64,000 bases of DNA from Vallitalea sp. GTDB taxonomy: Bacteria; Bacillota; Clostridia; Lachnospirales; Vallitaleaceae. The stretch is taken from positions 1 through 64,000 of the forward strand of contig NZ_JAOARO010000035.1 in assembly GCF_025211055.1 (NCBI RefSeq), given 5' to 3'. The notes under the pieces are model-generated. The model saw only the letters and a list, made by a program, of their open reading frames with translations, was not told the DNA's origin and ran no database searches. Numbering within the stretch: position 1 is the first letter of the stretch; each line of letters begins with the position of its first letter. Shown here piece after piece: positions 28,780 to 38,300 of this stretch. A program made the position numbers and the translations under genes.

Positions 28780-29493
28780 ATGAGAAGGAATATAAAAGGC
28801 AGGAAGCCGAGAAAGAGTAGAAGTAAGAAAAAACGATTTGGTGCATATATATGTATCCTTATAGCAGTAATAAGTCTTAGCTTTATTTTTGTATATACAT
28901 ATTTAGATAAGCAGATCTTACCTATTGTAGTAGCTATGTCACAGTTGAAAATCAAAACAATAGCTACACAGTCCATAAATGATGCAGTTAGAAAAACATT
29001 AGAAGAGAAACAAATAAATACTGATGAGTTAGTGACGTATATATATAATGAGGAAGGAGAGATAGTATCATGTGGTATTGATACTATAACCATTAATGAA
29101 ATATGTGCTGATGTCATCAATAAGATCTCAGAAGAAGTGGATAAATACACAGATGAAACTATACCTATACCATCTGGTAATCTAATAGGGTCTAATATAT
29201 TTGCAAATACAGGCCCTAATATAGAGGTGGAAATACTTCCTTTTGGTACAGCTACTATCAATTATGATAGGGAATTTAGGTCAACAGGGATAAATCAAAT
29301 AAATCATAGAGTATGGCTTAATATAGAAACCACTATGCAGGTTGTAGTTCCTCTTGCATCTGAAAAAGTAACAGTATGTCAACAGGTAACTCTAGTAGAT
29401 AGAATCTTAAGCGGAATAGTACCTCCTAATTATGTAAATGTTCCAGATAATAATATCTTGGATGTAGCACCAGGAGAATTCAATAAGAATTAA
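28780..29493 (+). CDS. yunB: Sporulation protein YunB
   Basis: A 237-residue protein with a very basic N-terminus, one membrane helix (about 24-44) and an extracytoplasmic domain. Family marks are KTIATQSINDAVRKTL, the segment IPSGNLIGSNIFANTGPNIEVEI in parts, and the C-terminal VPLASEKVTVCQQVTLVDRI with GIVPPNYV. In B. subtilis yunB is a mother-cell sigma-E gene needed for normal spore properties. Start behind AGGAGGAGAT. Divergent from PBP copy 2. Confidence 0.85.
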   Translation: MRRNIKGRKPRKSRSKKKRFGAYICILIAVISLSFIFVYTYLDKQILPIVVAMSQLKIKTIATQSINDAVRKTLEEKQINTDELVTYIYNEEGEIVSCGIDTITINEICADVINKISEEVDKYTDETIPIPSGNLIGSNIFANTGPNIEVEILPFGTATINYDREFRSTGINQINHRVWLNIETTMQVVVPLASEKVTVCQQVTLVDRILSGIVPPNYVNVPDNNILDVAPGEFNKN

Positions 29494-29536
29494 TCTATAT
29501 GAGTATTCCAAAATACAATTTATAGTATACTACTTG

Positions 29537-29579
29537 AATAGAATAGACTTTGTTCATCTAAAACAAAGTCTATTCTATT
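29537..29579. terminator. Bidirectional terminator, yunB / peroxiredoxin
   Basis: Perfect 18-bp arms (29537-29554 AATAGAATAGACTTTGTT and complement 29562-29579) around a 7-base loop, between convergent genes. Confidence 0.8.
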
Positions 29580-29585
29580 GGGTAC

Positions 29586-30107
29586 TTACAACATATCTTC
29601 TCCAGGAGCCCAATCAACTGGACATAGACCACCTGCTTGTAAAGCTTGTAAAACTCGTAGGGTCTCATCTACAGAACGGCCTACATTAAGATCATGTATA
29701 ACACTATATTTTACAATACCTTCTGTATCAATAATAAATAGTCCTCTCAAGGCTATACCTTCATCTTCAAGTAATACACCATAATCTCTTGAAACTGATT
29801 TTGTTATATCAGAAGCAATTGGAAAATTAATTTTACCAAGATTATCATTTATCCAAGCTTTATGAGAGTGTTCGCTATCTACGCTTACACCTAAGACTTC
29901 TGCTCCAAGTTTTCTGAATTCTTCAATTTTCTTACTATAACCTGTAATCTCTGTAGGACAGACAAAAGTAAAGTCTAAAGGATAAAAAAATAGTACCAAC
30001 CATTTACCTTTATAATCTTCCAACTTTGCTTTACCAAAATCACTTCCATCACCTAGGGCTGTTGCCATTTCAAAGCATGGAGCTTTTTTACCAACTATTC
30101 TATCCAT
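29586..30107 (-). CDS. 2-Cys peroxiredoxin (AhpC/Prx1 family)
   Basis: Reduces hydrogen peroxide and organic peroxides in the cytoplasm. The 173-residue thioredoxin-fold protein has peroxidatic C50 in [13 protein letters not shown] and resolving C162 in [12 protein letters not shown], the typical 2-Cys arrangement. RBS AAGGAGGAATTAT. No ahpF-like reductase follows, so its reductant is unknown. Confidence 0.93.
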   Translation of the reverse strand: MDRIVGKKAPCFEMATALGDGSDFGKAKLEDYKGKWLVLFFYPLDFTFVCPTEITGYSKKIEEFRKLGAEVLGVSVDSEHSHKAWINDNLGKINFPIASDITKSVSRDYGVLLEDEGIALRGLFIIDTEGIVKYSVIHDLNVGRSVDETLRVLQALQAGGLCPVDWAPGEDML

Positions 30108-30227
30108 ATAATTCCTCCTTAAAATAATGAATTTTAACCTTTTATAAGAGTATTAGATTTTTAGGATAATATTATTCTCTTATTAATACATAAGATAGTT
30201 GTATAGTTATTTTATCCTTATTAAGCC

Positions 30228-30257
30228 TTGATTTTATAAAATTAATTATGATATAAT
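30228..30257 (+). promoter_or_regulatory. Sigma-A-like promoter of dapF-dapL
   Basis: TTGATT (30228-30233), 18 bases, TATAAT (30252-30257). The leader to the dapF start is about 78 bases and shows no lysine riboswitch. Confidence 0.5.
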
Positions 30258-30341
30258 AAAATAGTATTTGTAATTAGAACCACTATTTTGTAAGGACGAA
30301 ATTTATTAAAAAGTAAAAATAAATTATAGCGAGGTGTTTAT

Positions 30342-31175
30342 ATGATATTTACTAAAATGCATGGTTGTGGGAATGACTATATTTACATTAATGGTTTTCA
30401 AGTAGAAGTAGATAATCCTGCTGAACTATCTATTAAAATGAGCAATAGACATTTTGGAGTAGGTTCTGATGGAATAGTACTTATATTGCCATCAAAAAAG
30501 GCTGATTTTAGAATGAGAATGTTTAATGCAGATGGTTCAGAAGCTGAAATGTGTGGAAATGCTATTAGATGTGTAGGAAAGTATGTTTATGATAATAAGA
30601 TGACAAAAAAGACTAGTATAACAATTGAAACTCTAGCTGGTAATAAGATACTTGATATGACAGTAGTTGATGAAAAGGTCACATATGCAAAAGTTGATAT
30701 GGGAGAACCAATATTAAAGGCAGAATATATTCCTGTAATTAGTGATAAATATCCTGTAATTAAGGAAAAAATAGATGTTAATGGTAAAAAATATGAATTT
30801 ACTTGTGTGTCTATGGGTAATCCTCATGCTATAACTTATGTTGATGATACAGATACTTTCGAAGTAGAAGAAATAGGTAAGTTAGTGGAAATAGATGAAA
30901 AATTCCCTAAGAAAGTAAATGTGGAGTTTGTACAAATAATAGACAATGAAACTATTAAGATGCGTGTATGGGAGAGAGGCTCTGGAGAAACTTTAGCATG
31001 TGGAACTGGGGCTTGCGCTACTCTAGTAGCATCAGTTCTTAACAATTTAACCAATAGAAAAGCTGTTGTAAAATTAACTGGTGGAGATTTATTAATAGAA
31101 TGGGATAAAGAGAGTAATCATATCTATATGTCAGGTGAAGCGGTAACTACATTTGAAGGAGAATGGTTATTATAG
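30342..31175 (+). CDS. dapF: Diaminopimelate epimerase
   Basis: Converts LL- to meso-diaminopimelate for peptidoglycan and lysine. The 277-residue protein has the two catalytic cysteines, C71 in [10 protein letters not shown] and C220 in [10 protein letters not shown]. It is followed after 30 bases by dapL, which makes its substrate; the pair is a compact diaminopimelate module. Confidence 0.96.
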   Translation: MIFTKMHGCGNDYIYINGFQVEVDNPAELSIKMSNRHFGVGSDGIVLILPSKKADFRMRMFNADGSEAEMCGNAIRCVGKYVYDNKMTKKTSITIETLAGNKILDMTVVDEKVTYAKVDMGEPILKAEYIPVISDKYPVIKEKIDVNGKKYEFTCVSMGNPHAITYVDDTDTFEVEEIGKLVEIDEKFPKKVNVEFVQIIDNETIKMRVWERGSGETLACGTGACATLVASVLNNLTNRKAVVKLTGGDLLIEWDKESNHIYMSGEAVTTFEGEWLL

Positions 31176-31205
31176 AATTAATAATAAAAACTGGAGGTAA
31201 AATAA

Positions 31206-32441
31206 ATGGAGACCTATATTCAAGAATTAATAGCAGACAGAATTGGTGGAAATCAATTTGGAAAAAGCACAGTGATATATAAATTTGAAAAGATAAAAAG
31301 AGCTAAAGCTGTAGCAATAAGCGAACATCCAGATATCAAAATCATTGATATGGGTGTTGGTGAACCAGATTCAATGGCAGATGAAGGCGTTGTTAAAGTA
31401 TTGTCAGAAGAAGCAGCCAAGTGGGAAAATAGAAATTATGCTGATAATGGAGTTGAAGAATTCAAATCAGCCGCTGCGAAGTACTTAGAAGATGTCTATA
31501 ATGTAAAAGATATCAACAGTGACACAGAGGTTAATCATGCAATAGGTTCAAAACCAGCCCTTGCTATGATGGCTCAGGCATTTATTAATCCGGGAGATGT
31601 CACTTTGATGACTGTACCTGGATACCCAATAATGGGAACTATGACAAAATGGCTTGGTGGAGAAGTTTTTAATCTAAGTTTGGTTCAAGAAAATCACTTC
31701 TTACCGGATCTAAATTCCATACCTAAAGAAATACTTAAAAGGGCTAAGTTGCTATACTTAAATTACCCAAATAACCCTACAGGAGCAGTTGCCACTGAAG
31801 AATTTTTTAAGGAAGTAATTAAGTTTGCAAAAGAAAATGATTTGATTGTTGTACATGATGCTGCATATGCAGCTTTGACATTTGATGGAAACAAACCATT
31901 AAGTTTCTTAAGTGTAGATGGAGCTAAAGAGGTAGGAGTTGAAATCCATTCATTATCTAAAGCTTATAATATGACTGGATGGAGGATTGCTTTTGTAGCA
32001 GGTAATGAAAAAGTAGTGAGTGCGTTTGCAGCTGTAAAGGATAATAATGATTCTGGACAATTCAAAGCTATCCAAAAAGCTGGTATCTATGCTCTAGAAC
32101 ATCCAGAGATTACTGAAAAAACTGCAGCTAAGTATTCAAGAAGACACAATATGCTTGTTGAAGTTCTTAATAAAATAGGTTTTCATGCAAAAAAACCAAT
32201 AGGTTCTTTCTATTTATATGTTAAAATTCCTAAAGGTGTCAAAGAGGGTATTGATTTTGAATGTGCTGAAGATTTTTCCCAGTTCTTAATAAGAGAAAAA
32301 TTGATTTCAACTGTACCGTGGGATGATGCAGGAGCATTTGTAAGATTCTCTGTTACATTTTTAGCAGATACAGAGGAAGAAGAGAAGAAAGTTATTGATG
32401 AAATATATAATAGGTTATCAGATGTTGAATTTATTTTTTGA
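31206..32441 (+). CDS. dapL: LL-diaminopimelate aminotransferase
   Basis: PLP enzyme that converts tetrahydrodipicolinate directly to LL-diaminopimelate, bypassing the acylated intermediates. 411 residues, with YLNYPNNPTGAVA, the cofactor-lysine region EIHSLSKAYNMTGWRIAF and C-terminal VPWDDAGAFVRFS. The EYxxN-like ADNGVEEFK entry and length match DapL. Co-transcribed with dapF; terminator follows. Confidence 0.93.
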   Translation: METYIQELIADRIGGNQFGKSTVIYKFEKIKRAKAVAISEHPDIKIIDMGVGEPDSMADEGVVKVLSEEAAKWENRNYADNGVEEFKSAAAKYLEDVYNVKDINSDTEVNHAIGSKPALAMMAQAFINPGDVTLMTVPGYPIMGTMTKWLGGEVFNLSLVQENHFLPDLNSIPKEILKRAKLLYLNYPNNPTGAVATEEFFKEVIKFAKENDLIVVHDAAYAALTFDGNKPLSFLSVDGAKEVGVEIHSLSKAYNMTGWRIAFVAGNEKVVSAFAAVKDNNDSGQFKAIQKAGIYALEHPEITEKTAAKYSRRHNMLVEVLNKIGFHAKKPIGSFYLYVKIPKGVKEGIDFECAEDFSQFLIREKLISTVPWDDAGAFVRFSVTFLADTEEEEKKVIDEIYNRLSDVEFIF

Positions 32442-32450
32442 TTGAAATGG

Positions 32451-32480
32451 GGGCGTTCCTATAAAAGGGACGCCCTTGTT
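32451..32480 (+). terminator. Terminator of dapF-dapL
   Basis: GGGCGTTCC (32451-32459) pairs with GGGACGCCC (32467-32475), with G-U, followed by TTGTTTATT. Confidence 0.75.
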
Positions 32481-32633
32481 TATTAATTTTAATGCAACAA
32501 AGAAAATATAGATTATTTGCTGAACAACATACTGTAATATATAGAATTTTGTTAAAATAACAATTGAAAATATTCTAAATAATGATATAATAATATGGTT
32601 GAAAAAATACATAATAGAAAAGGAGTTAAGTTT

Positions 32634-33413
32634 ATGAAAAAATCAGTAAAATTATTAATGAGTATTAGTTTGTGTATGGTTATGGTGTTAGGTTTATTTA
32701 GTATTAATATTAGAGCTACTGAAGATAAAAAAGTAGCACTGTATTATGCAAAAATAAAAGAGATCCGTGATCATGGAGTAATAAAAGGATGGACTACTAC
32801 AGGTAAAATCGCTGTAAGAGATTTAGGAGATAGTAAAAATGTAGTAGTTCATTATACTAATAATGGTGGAAAAACTTGGAGTGATATATCTGCATCATAT
32901 TTAAAGACTTCTTCAGATGGATATGATATCTATATATTTGAAACACCTATGTACCCATGGAATGGTTATTATTATTATAAATATAATAGTTCATTTGCTA
33001 TTAAAGTGGAAAATGATGGACAAATATTCTGGGATAATAATAACGGGGAAAATTATTCGTTAAATATTTCAAGTACAAATTGTAGTCAAGATTATAAACT
33101 AAATAAAAGTAAATTATTATTAAAATCAAACTATAAGAATGAAAGTGGATTTCATGGAACTGTAATAATTAATGATTTTAATTCTAATAAAATCCTAACT
33201 GTAAGATATACAACTGATAATTGGAAAACTTATAAAGATGTTAAGGCTTACAAGAACTCTTGTTATCAACCATATACAGATATGGAATTATGGACATTTG
33301 ATATTATTGAAAATGCAGAGACTTATGAATTTGCAATCAAATGTGAAATTAATGGACAAACATATTGGGATAATAATTTTGGAGATAATTATATCTATAA
33401 CAAACCATTCTAG
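32634..33413 (+). CDS. Secreted protein with two CBM21-like domains
   Basis: About 259 residues. I choose ATG 32634 behind AAAAGGAGTTAAGTTT, which gives a clean signal peptide (MKKSVKLLMSISL, cleavage near residue 29). Two similar modules follow, about 35-140 and 150-258. Each has the pattern of starch-binding CBM21/53 domains: VVVHYTNNGGKTWSDI with WDNNNGENYSLN in the first, LTVRYTTDNWKTYKD with WDNNFGDNYIYN in the second. There is no catalytic domain, so it may bind alpha-glucan outside the cell or be a regulatory subunit. No glucan enzyme is beside it. Confidence 0.7.
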   Translation: MKKSVKLLMSISLCMVMVLGLFSINIRATEDKKVALYYAKIKEIRDHGVIKGWTTTGKIAVRDLGDSKNVVVHYTNNGGKTWSDISASYLKTSSDGYDIYIFETPMYPWNGYYYYKYNSSFAIKVENDGQIFWDNNNGENYSLNISSTNCSQDYKLNKSKLLLKSNYKNESGFHGTVIINDFNSNKILTVRYTTDNWKTYKDVKAYKNSCYQPYTDMELWTFDIIENAETYEFAIKCEINGQTYWDNNFGDNYIYNKPF

Positions 33414-33456
33414 AACTTATTGTTTTGTTAATCTAATACATAAGAACAGAATTAAT

Positions 33457-33483
33457 AGGCGTTCCTTGATGGAACGCCTTATT
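33457..33483 (+). terminator. Terminator after the CBM21-like gene
   Basis: Perfect 9-bp arms AGGCGTTCC (33457-33465) and GGAACGCCT (33471-33479), loop TTGAT, short T-tract. Confidence 0.7.
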
Positions 33484-33554
33484 ACTAGATTAAAAATCCT
33501 GTCAATGAGATATATTTTATGAAAATCATCCTTTTTAAGATAAGAGTAAGTATA

Positions 33555-35894
33555 TCAGAAATACATGTTCATAATATATTCTTTGTTGAATTTCATATTA
33601 GTTGACAGTTCGATATATTTGCATTTTGATTTTATTTCATCAAAATTATTGGAACTGTTATCATTTAATAGATATTTAACACAACCGCCTAATGAACTAT
33701 TACCTATAGTTTCAACTTTATTTTTTAGTTCTTTTTGAAATAGACCTATTGTTATAGCATTAGCAATATTAAGATTGCTGCCAAAACCTCCAGCTAGAAA
33801 AACTTTATCAACATCATTAATGGATATAGAAGCTTCATCTAATAATACGCTTATTCCCGCTGAAATAGCAGATTTGGCAAGTTGGAGCTGTCTGATATCT
33901 TCTTGATATAATCCTATTTCAGATTGCTCATCTTGGTATAGAATAACTTTATCAATGTTTAGTTTTCCTGTATTATCTATTACATCAATATCAAGTAGTT
34001 CAGCAGTTATATCTACAAGAGCTGAACCGCAGATGCCTTTTGGAGTGCTTTTACCAATAACATCGTATTTGAATTTATTATCCATCAATCTAATATTACA
34101 AATAGCTCCATCAATACTTTCCATGCCGCATTTAATATTAGCACCTTCAAAAGCAGGTCCTGCTGCAGTTGCAGCACAGATAATAGAATCATCCTTAGTC
34201 TTAAGAGCTATTTCTCCATTGGTGCCTATATCAATAAAGAGTATATTTCCTTCTTGATCTATAAGGTCACTATAATAAAAACCTGCTATTATATCAGAGC
34301 CAATGTAAGCAGAAACTCCAGGTAATAGAGTAACATTACAATCAAGTAGATTATCTGTGAATAGTTGACTATATAAGTATTCATTAAGAGATAAGTCCAT
34401 TGTTGTAAAAGGACTTATGGATAATTTATAAGGATTGACGCCAGTCAATAAATATTGCATGGTAGTATTACCGCTAATAGTTATTTCCACTATATCTTTT
34501 TCATTCAATTCATATTTATCCACAATAATTTTTATACCAGAACTAATTTCATCACAAATCAATTTAGTCTGAGTGTTTTGGGTGTCTTTTATAGCATAAT
34601 TAATCCTGCTTATTACATCTGCACCATAAGCCTTTTGAGGATTAACATTTTTATATATACCTATTTCTTTATTTTTCAATAGATCAATAAGAGTTATTAC
34701 AATAGTAGTAGTACCTATATCAATACCCACACCATATGCAGTAATTTCATTATTAGCAGATCTAAGTATTTCTGTATTGTTCTTAGATAACAGATAGATA
34801 TCTTTTATTAGATTCTCTATATTAGATAGTTCTTTTACTGCATTCAAAGAATATTTATAATCTACTCCTAATTTCTTATTAATTAATTCTACTACACTAC
34901 TATTATTATTATGACTTTCTATTATCCCATCAATTTTAAGTAATTTATATTTCTGTTTTTTGATATTACCAATTTTATAGCCAGTCTGTATTCTTGAAGT
35001 AGTAGCTTCTTCATTTAATTCTATAGTCATATCATTATCAATATTATGGAAGCAAGATAGAATTATACCTTCTTCAATCTCAATATCTGTAAGGAATTTT
35101 TTCTCTTCATCTGATAGTTCTATATTACCTTCTATAAGTTTCACCTTACATTTACCACATACTTTTTTGCCACCACAATATGCTTTAATGGGAAAGTTGT
35201 AATGTCTGATAACATTTAGAAGATTCTCACCTTTTTTCACTTGAAATCTATGGGATTTAGTAGCTTGTTTTATTATTAAATTATATTTTCTGAAAGTACA
35301 AGAGGGATTAGTGCATTTACTACAATTATGGTCTACTGTAGAAGGAGGTATATTTGTTGATGCTCCATAATAATAAGATAAAGTTTTAGTAGGAGAGAAC
35401 ATATATCCTGATGTTATAGTAATATCAGTAGGTTCTTTCTCATTAATCATATCTAGTATTATCTTTTGGAATTCGATACTTGATTCACTAGAGCCAGGTT
35501 CTATTCTTGAGGTTAGATTGATATCATAATAACTTTGTTCTTTTTGCAGTAATTGATATAGAGAATTACTTATATCAAACAACATCTGGTCACCTATAGT
35601 ATTCAACATCATACCTTTTAGATAATCATTATTATCAAAATAACGTTTTATCTCTTCATCAATATAACTACCCAAAGTAACTAAACAAAAAATCACTTGT
35701 TCACAATTATTGTTAATATAATTATTATTATCAGTTATAATATAGTATCCTTTTGGGGTAATATTCTTAACAGAATTTTCAACTACTTCTTCATATATTT
35801 TGCAGTATTCACCATAATTAGTACTATCTTCGTAGCACTGCATAGTATTAAGTACTTCCTTCTTATTAAATATTTTATTAAATTCAATAACCAT
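33555..35894 (-). CDS. Corrinoid-activation protein: MetH-activation-like, ferredoxin and RACo/DUF4445 domains
   Basis: A 779-residue fusion. Residues 1-180 resemble the cobalamin-dependent methionine synthase activation domain (SRIEPGSSE; GYMFSPTKTLSYYYG). A cysteine cluster follows (C191, C194, C199). Next is a plant-type 2Fe-2S ferredoxin domain with C240, C246, C249 and C281, then a linker, then an ASKHA ATPase of the RACo/DUF4445 family (about 385-779) with GVGIDIGTTTIVI, ISGNTTMQYLL and IDIGTNGEIALK. RACo and RamA proteins use ATP to re-reduce inactive Co(II) corrinoid proteins. No corrinoid protein or methyltransferase gene is nearby, so the partner lies elsewhere. Start behind GAGGTGATTATC. 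Confidence 0.85.
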   Translation of the reverse strand: MVIEFNKIFNKKEVLNTMQCYEDSTNYGEYCKIYEEVVENSVKNITPKGYYIITDNNNYINNNCEQVIFCLVTLGSYIDEEIKRYFDNNDYLKGMMLNTIGDQMLFDISNSLYQLLQKEQSYYDINLTSRIEPGSSESSIEFQKIILDMINEKEPTDITITSGYMFSPTKTLSYYYGASTNIPPSTVDHNCSKCTNPSCTFRKYNLIIKQATKSHRFQVKKGENLLNVIRHYNFPIKAYCGGKKVCGKCKVKLIEGNIELSDEEKKFLTDIEIEEGIILSCFHNIDNDMTIELNEEATTSRIQTGYKIGNIKKQKYKLLKIDGIIESHNNNSSVVELINKKLGVDYKYSLNAVKELSNIENLIKDIYLLSKNNTEILRSANNEITAYGVGIDIGTTTIVITLIDLLKNKEIGIYKNVNPQKAYGADVISRINYAIKDTQNTQTKLICDEISSGIKIIVDKYELNEKDIVEITISGNTTMQYLLTGVNPYKLSISPFTTMDLSLNEYLYSQLFTDNLLDCNVTLLPGVSAYIGSDIIAGFYYSDLIDQEGNILFIDIGTNGEIALKTKDDSIICAATAAGPAFEGANIKCGMESIDGAICNIRLMDNKFKYDVIGKSTPKGICGSALVDITAELLDIDVIDNTGKLNIDKVILYQDEQSEIGLYQEDIRQLQLAKSAISAGISVLLDEASISINDVDKVFLAGGFGSNLNIANAITIGLFQKELKNKVETIGNSSLGGCVKYLLNDNSSNNFDEIKSKCKYIELSTNMKFNKEYIMNMYF

Positions 35895-36144
35895 TTTTGA
35901 TAATCACCTCCATAAGCCCTCCATTAAATAGAGAGTTAAAATACGATTATAATTATATATTATAACTCTTCATTTTATAACTCTCAAGGAATTCTATAGA
36001 TAGATTTTATATGCTAAAATAATTCTTTGCTAGATATAATGGAGATTAATGGAAAAGTATTGCAAGAATAATATTTTTATAATATACTCTTAACTAATAA
36101 AGATTGCTGATAATATTAATACTATATGAAAAGGAGGCATTGTT

Positions 36145-37479
36145 ATGTTAGGAGAAAGCAGATATACAAAAGAAGATATAATTAAAATCACACGTGAAGA
36201 GGATATCAAATTCATAAGACTTCAATTTGTAGACATTCTAGGTACTCTCAAAAATGTGGCTATTACAGATGAACAACTTGAGAAAGCGTTAAACAATCAG
36301 ATATTGATTGATGGTTCATCAATAGAAGGATTTGTTAGAATGGAAGAATCTGATATGTATCTAAAACCAGATTTGGATACTTTTGAGATATTTCCTTGGA
36401 GACCTCATCAAGGTAAAGTAGGTAGAATGATATGTGATATATATAATCTTGACGGTACTCCTTTTCAAGGCGATCCTAGATATGTTCTTAAGAAAGTAAT
36501 AAAAGAAGCTGCAGATATGGGTTATGACTTTAATGTAGGACCAGAATTTGAATTTTTCCTATTTCAAATAGATGAAAATGGTTATCCTACAACAACAACT
36601 CACGATAATGCAGGATATTTTGATCTGGGACCAATTGACTTAGGGGAAAACGTAAGACGAGACATAGTACTTACACTTGAAGAAATGGGATTTGATATTC
36701 AGACCTCTCACCATGAAGTAGCTCCAGGTCAACATGAAATAGATTTCAAATATAGTGATGCACTAAGATCGGCAGATAATATTGTCACTTTTAAGTTGGT
36801 AGTAAAAGTCATTGCAAGAAAACATGGACTACATGCTACATTTATGCCTAAGCCTATCTTTGGGATAAGTGGTTCAGGAATGCATTGCAACCTGCTTATG
36901 TATGATGAAGATGGTAGGAACATATTCTACGACAAAAAAGATGAACTTAATCTATCAAAAGAAGCATATTATTTTATTGGTGGATTATTGAAGCATGCAA
37001 AAGCTTTAACTGCTGTAACTAATCCTACAGTAAATTCTTATAAAAGATTAGTATCCGGATTTGAAGCACCTGTCAGAATTGGTTGGTCAACTATAAATGC
37101 CAGTCCACTTATTAGAGTTCCAAGAGGTAGAAATAAAAAATCCCTGATTGAGCTTAGAAGTCCAGACCCTTCCTGTAATCCATATTTGGCAGTTGCAGCA
37201 ATATTGAAAGCAGGACTTGATGGTATTAAGAACAAGATAGAACCCCCCAAAATGATGGAAAAAAAAGAGCTTAGTAAAGTACTTGATACACTTGATGTAG
37301 AATCAACAATTCCAAGTACTCTAAAAGAAGCCTTAATAGATTTATCAAAAGATGAAATTATAAAAGAAGCATTAGGTGATGTTTACGAGAGATACATGAA
37401 AGCAAAAAGTCTGGAATGGGATGAATATATATCAGTAGTTCATTCATGGGAAGTTGAAAAATATATTTCAAGATATTAA
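36145..37479 (+). CDS. glnA: Glutamine synthetase, type I
   Basis: ATP-dependent amidation of glutamate. The 444-residue length is that of the GSI-alpha type of Firmicutes. Seen: [21 protein letters not shown] in parts, the ATP/metal motifs [11 protein letters not shown] and [19 protein letters not shown] and the glutamate-site segment PLIRVPRGR. Start behind AAAAGGAGGCATTGTT. It heads a nitrogen island with the ANTAR regulator 37 bases downstream. Confidence 0.96.
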   Translation: MLGESRYTKEDIIKITREEDIKFIRLQFVDILGTLKNVAITDEQLEKALNNQILIDGSSIEGFVRMEESDMYLKPDLDTFEIFPWRPHQGKVGRMICDIYNLDGTPFQGDPRYVLKKVIKEAADMGYDFNVGPEFEFFLFQIDENGYPTTTTHDNAGYFDLGPIDLGENVRRDIVLTLEEMGFDIQTSHHEVAPGQHEIDFKYSDALRSADNIVTFKLVVKVIARKHGLHATFMPKPIFGISGSGMHCNLLMYDEDGRNIFYDKKDELNLSKEAYYFIGGLLKHAKALTAVTNPTVNSYKRLVSGFEAPVRIGWSTINASPLIRVPRGRNKKSLIELRSPDPSCNPYLAVAAILKAGLDGIKNKIEPPKMMEKKELSKVLDTLDVESTIPSTLKEALIDLSKDEIIKEALGDVYERYMKAKSLEWDEYISVVHSWEVEKYISRY

Positions 37480-37516
37480 GAAAATATTTATAGCTGAGTA
37501 AAAGGATGTTTTGTGT

Positions 37517-38086
37517 ATGGGAGCTAGAATCATAGTAGGATCCTCTAACAAAAAAATATTGAAGCAATTATCGCACTTCCTTAATGAAAATGGATATAAT
37601 GTAGTAGGTGAAACAACAGATGGATATGACATCCTAAGGAGAATCCATACGGTTTATCCAGATTTATGTATTATGGATTTTAACATGAAGGGAATTAACG
37701 GTCATGACGTAAGTGAAGTGCTGGTAGCAGACAATGTATGCCCAATCATTACTATAATTGGTTCATCCCAACTACAGTATTTTACTAACCTAAAACATGA
37801 ACCAATATTTAGTTTGCTAATCAAGCCTATTAATAAAGATTCATTAATAAATACTATTGATTTATTGGTTAAAACATCAAGGAGTATAACTAAGTTACGC
37901 AAAGAAGTCAGTACTCTCAAAAAGAAGCAAGAAGATAAGCAAATAATTAATCAAGCTAAACAATTATTATTAGAGAATAACGGTTTAACAGAAGAAGAAG
38001 CACATAGGAAGATTCAAAAACTCAGCATGAACAAGGGTATCTCAAAAAGAATAGTAGCTATAGATATTATTAACAAATATAAATGA
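37517..38086 (+). CDS. ANTAR-domain response regulator with degenerate receiver
   Basis: About 189 residues: a receiver-like domain (3-122), a short coiled coil, and a C-terminal ANTAR RNA-binding three-helix domain (about 130-189, NQAKQLLLENNGLTEEEAHRKIQKLSM in parts). D54 in CIMDFNM and K103 in LIKPIN are kept, but the acidic pair after strand 1 is replaced (IIVGSSNKK), so Mg-dependent phosphorylation is doubtful. ATG 37517 has better spacing to AAAGGA than the TTG at 37511. It lies between glnA and the ANTAR RNA element of glnN, its likely target. No histidine kinase is adjacent. Confidence 0.9.
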   Translation: MGARIIVGSSNKKILKQLSHFLNENGYNVVGETTDGYDILRRIHTVYPDLCIMDFNMKGINGHDVSEVLVADNVCPIITIIGSSQLQYFTNLKHEPIFSLLIKPINKDSLINTIDLLVKTSRSITKLRKEVSTLKKKQEDKQIINQAKQLLLENNGLTEEEAHRKIQKLSMNKGISKRIVAIDIINKYK

Positions 38087-38173
38087 TAATAGTTTGAAAA
38101 TTATGTATAATAAAATTTTGTTAATTAATACTTGCATTATCAATTGTGATATGATATATTATATACAGATATA

Positions 38174-38254
38174 ATCGGGCAAAGGAGTCCGGCTTTAACT
38201 AAACTTTTAGAACAATGGCGTTCTTAGGGAAGTTCCCTTAGTAACGCTTTTTTT
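38174..38254 (+). promoter_or_regulatory. ANTAR-responsive leader: two hexaloop hairpins and terminator
   Basis: Hairpin P1: CGGGC (38176-38180), loop AAAGGA, GTCCG (38187-38191). Hairpin P2: AGAAC (38209-38213), loop AATGGC, GTTCT (38220-38224). Both hexaloops have A at position 1 and G at position 4, the ANTAR consensus. The 3' arm of P2 is also the 5' arm of a terminator (38218-38247, GCGTT...AACGC) that ends in seven T residues. ANTAR binding to P1 and P2 would block the terminator and switch on glnN. Confidence 0.9.
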
Positions 38255-38300
38255 ATTAGATTTTTATATGAAAAGTAGATTAAGATTAGGAGGACATAGT

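Noticed and set aside
30110..30341. Possible lysine riboswitch before dapF-dapL
   Set aside because: No lysine-riboswitch core and no terminator; only a plain promoter is visible.
33238..33522. Open frame overlapping the end of the CBM21-like gene
   Set aside because: It is out of frame with a clear gene and passes through that gene's terminator.
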